This document shows positions 1 through 7,873 of a stretch of 64,000 nucleotides of DNA, in pieces. Position 1 is the stretch's first letter, and the number at the start of each line of letters is the position of its first letter. Under the pieces are notes generated by a model. That model ran no database searches, had not been told where the DNA came from, and was given only the letters and a program-made list of their open reading frames with translations. Position numbers and translations under genes: made by a program. Source of the stretch: Pirellulales bacterium (GTDB lineage Bacteria; Planctomycetota; Planctomycetia; Pirellulales; Lacipirellulaceae); the NCBI GenBank assembly GCA_019636345.1, contig JAHBXQ010000003.1, positions 620,001 to 684,000 of the forward strand, written 5' to 3'.

Positions 1-288
1 CAACCGGTGCGCAAGCAAGAAGCATCCCCCCACCGTCGCCCCAACCTGGAGCGCCGCGTGGCAACGGGATGCCTCTTGCGGCTGCGCCGTGGGAGGTTGA
101 GGACAACCTGGGCTACCCCTGGATCGCCTGGCGCAACGCCTCGGCGACCAGCGTTGCCCATATGTTGCGTAGGGGATTGCCCCCTGAAATTATCAATTCC
201 CTTGCTTCAACGGGGCTAGCTCTCTCAAAATACGGGGATTGCTTTACGGCCGCAGCGATTGTCGGGTAGGTTCACGCACGGAACACTT
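1..288. other. Window-edge stretch without a recognisable gene
   Basis: Two short overlapping open frames exist here on the + strand, but neither has a convincing start, a recognisable motif or a plausible composition. No hairpin followed by a T-run was seen. Most likely this is intergenic sequence and the 5' region of the gene that begins at 301. It could hold the end of a gene lying outside the window. Confidence 0.4.
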
Positions 289-300
289 GGAGGGCTTCTC

Positions 301-900
301 ATGCGATGGTTACTGGTTGTGTTCGCTATAGCAGCAGGTTGGTCACAAGTTAACGCCGAGGAGACAGAGTCGGTAACGATCCCATTGGAGAAGGTTTGGG
401 GATTACGCATTCCGAACACTCGCGACTTGACCAGCCTCAATGAGGCAAAAAACAACACGCCCATAATGCTGCCGCTCCTGAAGCACATCCGCGATTCATG
501 GCAGGATGATCCCGGAGTCGCCGTCAACGGAGTTGACACCGTAGCGTTTCATCAATTCAACAAACACGAATTGGGCAACGAGAAACAGCCCGAACTAACC
601 AGCGACGCTCCGGTTTCTCTTGTCGTCTTCACTCGTTTTCTTGGTGGTAGCTTGGAACTGGTGGAAATCAATCAACAAGGGCGCACATTCGTAGTCAAGT
701 ACCGCTTCACTCCGCACGAAGCGGCGGAATCAACTCAACACATCGCGATCATTCCCGTGGGCAAGCTGGGCAAAGGAGAATATTTGGTATGTATCGAACG
801 GTTGCCAATCGAACGTAAGCTGCGCGAAGCTGGATTCCGAGAACCACCTAAGGAATGGGATAAGCGGATTAGCCGCTCTTTTCGATTCACGGTCAAATGA
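301..900 (+). CDS. Small exported protein of unknown function
   Basis: 199 residues. The N-terminus (MRWLLVVFAIAAGWSQVNAEE) is a clear signal peptide with likely cleavage after the Ala near residue 18, so the mature protein is about 180 residues and extracytoplasmic. The remainder is hydrophilic with no motif I recognise. I chose ATG 301 because a GGAGGG ribosome site lies at 289-294 and the signal peptide starts there; an upstream in-frame ATG at 259 would add 14 residues before it. Only 12 bases separate its stop from the next gene, so the two are probably co-transcribed. Base composition is much less GC-rich than most of the window (27 of 60 bases in line 541-600), suggesting a different origin from its surroundings. 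Confidence 0.8.
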   Translation: MRWLLVVFAIAAGWSQVNAEETESVTIPLEKVWGLRIPNTRDLTSLNEAKNNTPIMLPLLKHIRDSWQDDPGVAVNGVDTVAFHQFNKHELGNEKQPELTSDAPVSLVVFTRFLGGSLELVEINQQGRTFVVKYRFTPHEAAESTQHIAIIPVGKLGKGEYLVCIERLPIERKLREAGFREPPKEWDKRISRSFRFTVK

Positions 901-912
901 CGGAGCGTAGTA

Positions 913-2727
913 ATGAGAACCTTGGTTTGCGTGCTTGCATTGCTGATCGGCGCACAAAATCACGCAGAAGCAAGCTCAGAAAGCGTTGGCCCCAATGGTA
1001 TCAAATCGATCGGGCTCATGCGGCCCGACGGCGAAGTATTGACGGGTGCGGGGGTCAATATCGGCCAAGTTGAACCTGATCGGGTGCCGTTGCGGGGTAC
1101 CGATGACGATGACGAGTCAAATCAATTTGTAGCCCCAACAACGACCGTCACGAAGGCGGGTATCGCGCCAACGCCGAACCTCGATATTTCCACGCTTATG
1201 TACCATTCGCTTTCTGTGGCGGGGGTAATGATCGGGAAAGACGACGCACCGAAAAGCGTGTCGTCAAATGCCGGCTTGCATTCCTCTGGTTTTGTGGATC
1301 CAGGAATCTCGCCTGGGTATAGCGAAGTGATTATCACTACGCAATACCTAGCCAAACTGTTTCCACAAGGAACGCAGCAACAGATTCGAGCCATTAACCA
1401 TAGTTGGGGGAAATTACCCCTCAACGCAAACGTTGCACCTGATGGCAATTCGTTGGTGACTCTCGGACTAGATTGGATTGCTCAAAGATTCGATGTTCTT
1501 AATGTTGTCGCAGGCGTTCAGGACTCTACCGGGCAACGACTCCCCTCTGATAATTTCAATGGCGTTACAGTCGCCCGCTCGGAACAAGTGAACGGCGTAT
1601 TTCTTCAGGTCGAATCCGGAAACGACAACGAGGGGTATGATGACGCCGAAGGCAGTAGAGTGTCGGTGGACCTCCTGGCGCCTGGGGTTGACATTGCTGT
1701 GCCAAGCAACGGCGCGACAAACCCCAACACTACCAGAACTGGCACTAGTTTTGCTGCTCCGCACGTTACCGGCGTTGTCGCACTGCTTCACGAATTTGCT
1801 AATTTCCAAATCGACGATGCTCCCCGCTGGGATTCTTCAAATGCTCGACGACACGAAGTGATTAAGGCTGTTTTGCTAAACTCTGCGGACAAACTTGCGG
1901 GCGTTCATGGATCAGCCAGGACAGTTCTGGACAATCTGGGAAGAAACTGGACAGAGACTGATGCGTTCTCGAATGATCAGATGTCGCTGGACAGTCAGAT
2001 GGGAGCGGGCCATCTCAATGCCGCTAGAGCATTGCGGCAATACCGGAGCGGTGAGTGGAATTCGCTGGAATCCATTCCCAGCATAGGCTGGGATTTCGGA
2101 GAGTCAGGCGGCCTGTCTTCGGAATATAGGTATCCTCTAAGCGTGACAACTTCTGGATACATCGCGGTGACTTTGGCATGGGACAGACCGACTGACAAGA
2201 TCAATGTCGCCGGAACTCCCAACAACTATGCTTTTACGGATGACTTCCTCTCAAGCTCGATAGCCGCAGACGATCTTGACTTGTTTGTCGTTCTGGCGGG
2301 CGAGCCCGACCCCTATGGTTTTGTTGCCCTTCGTTCTTACAGCGTAGATGACAACGTGGAACATATATTCGGCATGCTCGACCCTGGGGAATATGAGATC
2401 GTTGTTCATCACAAGGCTGGCGGTGCGAGGGATTATGGTCTCGCTTGGTGGGTCGGCTCAAATATGCCGGGCGACTTCGACGACGACGGCAACGTTGATG
2501 GCACAGATCTCAATAGTTGGCAGGGCGATTACGGCGGTTTCGACGGGCTGTCAGACGCGGACTTCAACGGTGCTACTGACGGTTCCGACTTCCTTGCTTG
2601 GCAGCGCAATTTCGGAATTGCGGCTGCCTCTGCCACAACTACAGCAGTCCCGGAACCGAAGCCGCTGATGCTTCTAGCAGTCGCGGCGGTGCTCGTGGCG
2701 CATCGTTCTTCGAATGGTCGGCGTTGA
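913..2727 (+). CDS. Subtilisin-like (S8) PEP-CTERM protein with an altered catalytic triad
   Basis: 604 residues. A signal peptide occupies residues 1-20. A subtilase-like core follows: the Ser motif GTSFAAPHVTG is intact with Ser279, and a degenerate His motif YHSLSVAG has His98. Where the first motif (normally V-x-D-x-G) should be, the protein reads GVNIGQVEPDR, placing Glu54 at the usual Asp position. A dockerin-like pair of Ca-binding loops with 'NSWQGDYG' and 'FLAWQRNFG' lies at about 520-575, then a PEP-CTERM tail (AVPEP, hydrophobic helix, Arg-rich end). GGAG at 902-905 supports the start. It is probably a surface protein, possibly a protease with reduced or no activity; the triad assignment is by eye. 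Like its upstream partner it is less GC-rich than the rest of the window. Confidence 0.82.
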   Translation: MRTLVCVLALLIGAQNHAEASSESVGPNGIKSIGLMRPDGEVLTGAGVNIGQVEPDRVPLRGTDDDDESNQFVAPTTTVTKAGIAPTPNLDISTLMYHSLSVAGVMIGKDDAPKSVSSNAGLHSSGFVDPGISPGYSEVIITTQYLAKLFPQGTQQQIRAINHSWGKLPLNANVAPDGNSLVTLGLDWIAQRFDVLNVVAGVQDSTGQRLPSDNFNGVTVARSEQVNGVFLQVESGNDNEGYDDAEGSRVSVDLLAPGVDIAVPSNGATNPNTTRTGTSFAAPHVTGVVALLHEFANFQIDDAPRWDSSNARRHEVIKAVLLNSADKLAGVHGSARTVLDNLGRNWTETDAFSNDQMSLDSQMGAGHLNAARALRQYRSGEWNSLESIPSIGWDFGESGGLSSEYRYPLSVTTSGYIAVTLAWDRPTDKINVAGTPNNYAFTDDFLSSSIAADDLDLFVVLAGEPDPYGFVALRSYSVDDNVEHIFGMLDPGEYEIVVHHKAGGARDYGLAWWVGSNMPGDFDDDGNVDGTDLNSWQGDYGGFDGLSDADFNGATDGSDFLAWQRNFGIAAASATTTAVPEPKPLMLLAVAAVLVAHRSSNGRR

Positions 2728-2739
2728 GGCACGGCACCC

Positions 2740-2980
2740 GTACTGTCATCGATATCACCTAGCGACGAGGTGCGACGTTTCAGTTCACGGTGGAGCCGCT
2801 CCAATAGGTTGGCGGTTCGCAGCCGTCGGCGGATCGCGGCGGATCAGGCGAGGACGGCGAGCGCTTCGTGGACGATCCGCTCGATCGACTCGGCTAGTCG
2901 CGGCGCCGTACTTCTTGACGGGCAAGGCGCCGAGTCGGTTCGCCTCGGCGCGATTGGGGCGTTGAATACGTCGCGCAGTC
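2740..2980 (-). pseudogene. Remnant of an IS256/Mutator-family transposase
   Basis: On the minus strand one frame reads LRTANLLERLHRELKRRTSS (about 2823-2764), a very good match to the C-terminal signature of Mutator-type transposases, where RTTN-x-(I/L)ERLNRE(I/L)(R/K)RRTR is typical. In the same frame, just upstream, ESIERIVHEALAVLA is followed by an in-frame TGA near 2848, so the frame is broken. The rest of the roughly 400-residue transposase is missing or unreadable. This is a decayed fragment, not an active element. It sits at the boundary between the AT-richer first 2.7 kb and the GC-rich remainder, which fits past insertion or rearrangement there. The family call rests on about 20 residues. 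Confidence 0.6.
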
Positions 2981-3104
2981 TGCCGTTACCGCGAGGCTGC
3001 TTCTCTGCGGCGGCTCGTATTGTACAACTCTCGCCTCCGCGGGATTCTGCCGGAATTTGGCCGCCGCATCGCGTACAACGAACGCAAGGGGCGGCGCGGC
3101 GCCA

Positions 3105-3230
3105 TGAGCGGACGGCGCTAGCCGCCGGTGGACGGTTGGCGCGGCTTGGTGCTTTGACGTGGGCCAAGATGATCGAGTTGACGTAGCGCGTGATTGCGCT
3201 TCATCGGGGGCTAGCGCCCAATGCCACTCA
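3105..3230. repeat. Inverted-repeat element, copy 1 (one arm diverged)
   Basis: The left arm at 3105-3129 is 25 bases starting TGAGCGGACGGCGCTAGC and is identical to both arms of a second element at 51423-51536. The right arm at about 3203-3230 is a diverged reverse complement (GGGGGCTAGCGCC...CACTCA). Arm separation is about 73 bases here and 64 in the other copy. The centre of the arm, GGCGCTAGCGCC-like, is itself nearly palindromic. It looks like a small non-autonomous or REP-type element. A short + strand frame running into the left arm (ending ...NERKGRRGAMSGRR and a stop at 3120) could be a gene remnant, but I cannot identify it. Confidence 0.65.
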
Positions 3231-3319
3231 CGTTGGGCTTTGGGACTGCGCGGGGGGGCGGGCTCCGTGCACTCTGCGATTCACAGCCCGTGATTCTACG
3301 GCTGACTGCCGGCTCTTCC

Positions 3320-5047
3320 TCAGAACTTCTTCCGCACCTCGATTCGCGCTCCGTTGACGTCGTTGGCGTTTTCCAGCCAGCCGTGCATTGCGTCGGCGCG
3401 GAGGATCACGGAGTTCGACAGCGGGCGCTGCCAGCGGACTCCCACGGCGTACTGGTCGCCGGGGGCGCGGCGGAAGGTCGGGTCGCCGTGGGCCTGGACG
3501 AACGCCCCTTCGAGGATGAGTTGCCGATCGAACGCCCGGCCCAGCAGGTCGACCCCGACGGCCCCGCCGAACGTGTTGTTGCCCGAGTCGTCGAGGATCG
3601 GGTACCCCGTGAGAAGGTCCGACTCGAAGTTGATGCCCGTGTTTTTCAGCGGGCCCTGCAACCGCCCCAGCGGCTGCGGCTGGCGGAAGCCGGCGAACAG
3701 GTTCACATAGGGGATGACGTTGTACGGGTTGGAGGTGAGAAAGCTGTTTTCCATGAGCACGAGGAACCCGTCCGCGGTCCGCTGGTCGCGCACGCCCCCT
3801 TGCCCCGTGTTGGCGATGAGCCGCAGCGAGTTGCTGACGAGGTTCAAATACCGCCGCGTGTAGCTGATCCCCACGTTATGGTAGGTGCGGCCCTGATCGC
3901 GGGGGTCGTCGACCAGCGCGTAGCCGAGCTCGATGTAGCCGCCGCGGCGTTCGATAAACGTGGTCGCTCCGACGAACGTCGCGTCGGCCGAATCGGCGCC
4001 GAAGGCCTGCGAGGTGAGCTGGTCGAACCCGACGAACAAGGTCGTGTCGAAATTGGCCCAGTCCCACACCGGGTTGTTGCGCGCGGGGATCGTGGCCGCG
4101 GCGCCGACGAACGCGTCCTCGAGCCAGATGCCGTTTTGCAGCACCAGCGGGATCAACCCGGCGGCGAACGGCAGATCGAACGGGGGCCCCGTGCCGTTGG
4201 CTCCGCCGAGGATCCACCCGAGGTCCCCCTCGATGAACATCGTGTCGGTCACGGGGTCCCAGACGTCGAAGAACTCCTGGACCTCGCTGTCGCCGTCGTC
4301 GAACACGATGCCGCTGAAGTTCTGCCCCTTGTCCAAGGGGCCCCAGAACATGTGGAACCGCTCGGTCGCGGTGAGCCAGAAATCGATGTCGAGATTGAGC
4401 CGGTTGGCCCACACGGTTTGGCCGTTGCCGACGTTTCGGTTGTAAGCCGCGGCGGTGCGGAAGTCGCCGTAGACGTAGAACTTGGGGTGCGTCGGGTTGG
4501 TGACGCCCAGGCAGGTCCCGGAGGGATCCCAGGGGCCCGTGTCGTACAGCGGGGTGAACAGCTCGACCCAGGGGCGCTGGTTGGGGTTGAGGCGCTTGTC
4601 GCCGTAGACGCCCAGCTCGCCGCAGGCGTCCCAGTAGAATTGCCCCAGGAGCGGATCAGGGGTGAAGTCGCCCCCTTGGTACTCGCGCTCACAGGCGCGG
4701 GGGTCGTGCCGATGGGGCTGCGGGACGATCAGCGGCGGGTGAGCGCCGGACGTGTTGGGGGCAGGGTTCGGCGCCGGGTGCATGTCCCACGCCGGGGCGT
4801 GCATCGAGACCTCGCCCGGGGCGTACGGGGCCAGCGGGCTGGAGCGCCCGAGCGACCGCTGGAACCCCGGCCCCGCGACGCCCGGATGCGGTCCATAGGG
4901 AGCGCACGGCTCGCCGAACGGCTGCGCCTCGGCCCGCACGGCGAGCGGCCCGACGAGCGCGGCCAGCGCCAATGCGACTGCCGGCGGCAATCGGCGGGCG
5001 ATCGCGCTTCGAGGCGTCGGCGGGCGTCGGCGGGAGCAGGTCGTCAT
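3320..5047 (-). CDS. Outer-membrane beta-barrel protein, downstream of a multiheme cytochrome
   Basis: 575 residues. The N-terminus has an Arg-rich stretch followed by a hydrophobic segment ending in AVRAEAQP, an export signal. The mature region starts Pro/Gly-rich, then shows many alternating polar/hydrophobic strands rich in Asn, Asp, Tyr and Trp. The last strand ends in Phe (ARIEVRKKF), the usual C-terminal signature of outer-membrane barrels. No specific porin family was recognised. Its start lies 52 bases downstream of the stop of the pentaheme cytochrome gene, on the same strand, so the pair is probably one transcript. This resembles porin/cytochrome pairs that move electrons across the outer membrane, but that function is an inference from context only. 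Confidence 0.72.
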   Translation of the reverse strand: MTTCSRRRPPTPRSAIARRLPPAVALALAALVGPLAVRAEAQPFGEPCAPYGPHPGVAGPGFQRSLGRSSPLAPYAPGEVSMHAPAWDMHPAPNPAPNTSGAHPPLIVPQPHRHDPRACEREYQGGDFTPDPLLGQFYWDACGELGVYGDKRLNPNQRPWVELFTPLYDTGPWDPSGTCLGVTNPTHPKFYVYGDFRTAAAYNRNVGNGQTVWANRLNLDIDFWLTATERFHMFWGPLDKGQNFSGIVFDDGDSEVQEFFDVWDPVTDTMFIEGDLGWILGGANGTGPPFDLPFAAGLIPLVLQNGIWLEDAFVGAAATIPARNNPVWDWANFDTTLFVGFDQLTSQAFGADSADATFVGATTFIERRGGYIELGYALVDDPRDQGRTYHNVGISYTRRYLNLVSNSLRLIANTGQGGVRDQRTADGFLVLMENSFLTSNPYNVIPYVNLFAGFRQPQPLGRLQGPLKNTGINFESDLLTGYPILDDSGNNTFGGAVGVDLLGRAFDRQLILEGAFVQAHGDPTFRRAPGDQYAVGVRWQRPLSNSVILRADAMHGWLENANDVNGARIEVRKKF

Positions 5048-5099
5048 GCGGGCTTGCGAAAGCGTTCTGGCGGGCGCGGGGGGCGGCTTGCTGTTGGAC

Positions 5100-7739
5100 T
5101 CACGGCACGAAGAATTCCATGCTCGACTCGTGGAAGTCGAGGATTCCTTCGGTCATCGCGCGTTGCATCTCGGGGGTCGCGTCGCAGAACCGCATGAAGT
5201 ACAGCGGTTCCAGTCGGCTGCGCATCCGGAAACTGAGCCGGTAATGGCCGGGCTCGCCCATCAGTTCGGCGGGGACCTTGTACGGCACGCGCCGCGACCC
5301 CAGCGGCGGCAGCGAGCGGGCTTCCATCCGAATGAACGGCGGATGGTTGATTACCGAAATCGGTTGCGCCCCCGGGCGGATGAACGGCAGTTGGTCGATG
5401 TCGACGTTCACCGGCAGGAAGAACTCGCGATCGGTCCCCTTGGCGCCGGTGATGAGGAACATTGTCTGCAGGTTGAACAACTGGGCGTCGAAGGCGAGCC
5501 GTTTGCGGCGGACGTCGACCGAGTGGATGTCGGCCAGGTCGCCCAGGCTGTCGAGGTAGCCGGTCTCCCACAGTCGATTGCCGCGCGGACCGATCAGCAC
5601 GACGTTGGCCCACAGTTGCGGCTGGGCGCCAAGCGACGCGGTCGGCAGGTTATGCCCCTCGTTGGTGTTGGCGACGATGAACTCGAACTCCAGCGGCTGC
5701 CCGCGCACAGGTTGGCGCTTGAAGAACGGCCCGTCGACGTGCGAGCCGTTCTCCATGACCGCCAGCCGTAGCTGATCCTTCTTGGCCCGCCGCTTGAGGT
5801 TGTCCTCGATGATCTCGCGGGCGTCGCAGCGGTCGTCCGATTCCTTCCACTCCGCGGGGAACACGACGTGGATGCGGCCGGCGTCGACCGCGTCCTCGAA
5901 CTCCTCGGTCCCCCAGCCGGCGCGCCAGTCGAACAGCAGCCATTCGCGCATCGTCCAGCGGTACGCCTTCGGGTTGAAGGGAAATATGCCGGGGTGCGCG
6001 ATCGAGTACCCGGGGCCGTAGAAGACGTGGTTCGAGTGCTTGCGGTTCTCGCCGACGTTTTTCTTGTTGACCACCGCGGCGGGGCCGACCTCGAACCCGC
6101 TCGGCACGCCCGGGATGCGTCCCATGTGGCAGTCCTGGCAGCGGATTCCCTTCTGGCACGCGGGACTGGCGCGGTATTGCTCCCACACCACCTCGAGCTT
6201 GATCCCCGGGAAGACCGCCACTTGGTGGCACGTGATGCAGAAGTCGCTCGTGGCGAGTTGCGGATTGTAAAAGCCGGCGGTGTGGATCGGCTGCCCCGGG
6301 CCCTTTTCGTCGGGCGAGGTTTTGAGTTTGAGATCGTCCTTGCGCGAGATCGCCTCCGCGACGCCGTGCCCGCCGATCGTGCCGTAGACCGGGTCGTAGA
6401 CGTCGCCGGGAACGATTCGCCGCTCGCCGTTCGTGCGGCCGTAGAATTCGTTGACGCGATGGCAGGCGACGCAGGTGACCCCCTCGCGGGCCACCTGGGG
6501 GAGTTCCCACAACGGCGCCGCGCGCGAGATCCCCAGTTCCGTCCCCGCCGGCGAGTGGCAGCGGTAGCAGAAGTAGCCGATCGTCCCCTGGGCGACGTCG
6601 TTGATCTTCTGCTCGAACTTGTGGAACATCGGCGAGACGAACGCGTAGGCGTGGCTCGACATGGCCCACTCGTCGTAGATCTGTTCATGGCACGCGCGGC
6701 ACTCGGTCGCCGCGGGGTAGCGACTTTGGGCGACGAACTCGCACCGCTCGAGCGGCGTTTGCGGCGCGGCCGGCTTCGAGCCGGCGTGCGGATTCGGGAC
6801 GTTGGCCGGCGGGTGCGCGAAGGCGGAACCGGTCGGGGGCCCCGGGGGCGTCGGCGCGACCGGAACGCCGCGATTCTCCGGCGGCGGTTGCGTGGGAGTC
6901 GGCGAGGCTTGCGGTTGCCGCTGTTCGGCGACCGGAGGCAACGGGACCGGAGGCGTCAGGAGATCGTCCTCGTCGGTCAGCAAGTCGTCGTCGCTGGATT
7001 CCGCGGCGCTCTTGGGCGGAGCCGGCGTCGACGGTTGTTGATTGGATGTTGCAGCCGCCGGCCGCTCGTTCGGCGTCGACAGGAGCAAGTCCTCGTCCGG
7101 CGTCAGGAGTTCGTCGGCGTCCTCGGAGAGCGCGGCTGGAGAATCGACCGGCGATTCAGGGCGGGGCGCCGGCGGGTCGTCGACCGGCGGCAAGGGGACC
7201 AGATCGTCGGCTCCGTCGAGCAGATCGTCTTCCTCGGCGAGCAAGTCCTCGCCCGCGGCGAGCAGTTCGTCGTCCTCGCCGGCAATCTCGGCCGAAGGCC
7301 GCGCGGCGAGGCGCAGCGGGACAGGGTGCTTCACCCGCGGGACGGCGTCGCTGCGGCGCTCCGACGCGAGGCGCACGGCGCCGGGCGGGACGAGATTTGC
7401 AGGAGGCGCCGCGTCGCCGTGCTCGGCGTCGTCGGTCGTCGGTTCGAGCCATTCGGGGTGATTCGCCACCGCGATCCACCCGGGGCAGCCTCCTTCGGCG
7501 AGGAGGGACTGCACCTTCGTCGACATCGTCGCGCGGTCGTCGACGACAGGCGTCGCGACGACGGAGCGCCGGGTCGACGAGGCATCAGCAGCGGTCCAAG
7601 CCTGCGCGTCGACGCTCGGCAGCGGCGAGGCGTCGGGGACAAGCAGATACGCCGCTGCTGCGCCGACCACGGCCAAGGCCGCGGCGCGCAACGCGATCTG
7701 ATCGGGGAGGAGTCGCGCTCGAGGCCGCACGGGGAGCAT
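5100..7739 (-). CDS. Membrane-anchored pentaheme cytochrome c with an acidic, Pro-rich linker
   Basis: 879 residues. An N-terminal hydrophobic segment (about 17-36) is probably an uncleaved anchor or signal. Residues about 150-300 form a low-complexity Pro-rich linker with repeated acidic motifs (EDDELL, EDLL, EEDDLL, DDDLL, EDDLL). Five CxxCH heme sites follow: CRACH (Cys347), CYRCH (391), CVACH (423), CITCH (501) and CQDCH (534). The layout, including GHNLPTAS further on, resembles cytochrome c554-like multiheme proteins. The C-terminal 300 residues look beta-rich. It would carry electrons in the periplasm or at the outer membrane. The gene precedes an outer-membrane barrel gene by 52 bases. 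The electron donor and acceptor cannot be told from the sequence. Confidence 0.85.
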   Translation of the reverse strand: MLPVRPRARLLPDQIALRAAALAVVGAAAAYLLVPDASPLPSVDAQAWTAADASSTRRSVVATPVVDDRATMSTKVQSLLAEGGCPGWIAVANHPEWLEPTTDDAEHGDAAPPANLVPPGAVRLASERRSDAVPRVKHPVPLRLAARPSAEIAGEDDELLAAGEDLLAEEDDLLDGADDLVPLPPVDDPPAPRPESPVDSPAALSEDADELLTPDEDLLLSTPNERPAAATSNQQPSTPAPPKSAAESSDDDLLTDEDDLLTPPVPLPPVAEQRQPQASPTPTQPPPENRGVPVAPTPPGPPTGSAFAHPPANVPNPHAGSKPAAPQTPLERCEFVAQSRYPAATECRACHEQIYDEWAMSSHAYAFVSPMFHKFEQKINDVAQGTIGYFCYRCHSPAGTELGISRAAPLWELPQVAREGVTCVACHRVNEFYGRTNGERRIVPGDVYDPVYGTIGGHGVAEAISRKDDLKLKTSPDEKGPGQPIHTAGFYNPQLATSDFCITCHQVAVFPGIKLEVVWEQYRASPACQKGIRCQDCHMGRIPGVPSGFEVGPAAVVNKKNVGENRKHSNHVFYGPGYSIAHPGIFPFNPKAYRWTMREWLLFDWRAGWGTEEFEDAVDAGRIHVVFPAEWKESDDRCDAREIIEDNLKRRAKKDQLRLAVMENGSHVDGPFFKRQPVRGQPLEFEFIVANTNEGHNLPTASLGAQPQLWANVVLIGPRGNRLWETGYLDSLGDLADIHSVDVRRKRLAFDAQLFNLQTMFLITGAKGTDREFFLPVNVDIDQLPFIRPGAQPISVINHPPFIRMEARSLPPLGSRRVPYKVPAELMGEPGHYRLSFRMRSRLEPLYFMRFCDATPEMQRAMTEGILDFHESSMEFFVP

Positions 7740-7873
7740 CCTTGCTCAAACGGCGCTCGTTACGACGGGCGCCGGCAATGCTAGCGATGTCGGCCGTCCC
7801 TGGCCGTACTCCGCCATCATCGAACGGTCGCCGCCGGCAAGTCGAGCAATCTCCCGCCAGTCCGCACAGCTTA

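Noticed and set aside
2770-3186. A 138-codon + strand frame over the transposase remnant
   Set aside because: It lies antisense to the transposase signature and has no recognisable content.
3221-5197. A 658-codon + strand open frame opposite the barrel gene
   Set aside because: Shadow frame with repetitive charged composition; the minus-strand protein has an export signal and barrel end.
5868-7784. A 638-codon + strand open frame opposite the cytochrome gene
   Set aside because: Same cause; the minus strand has five heme motifs and clear coding character.
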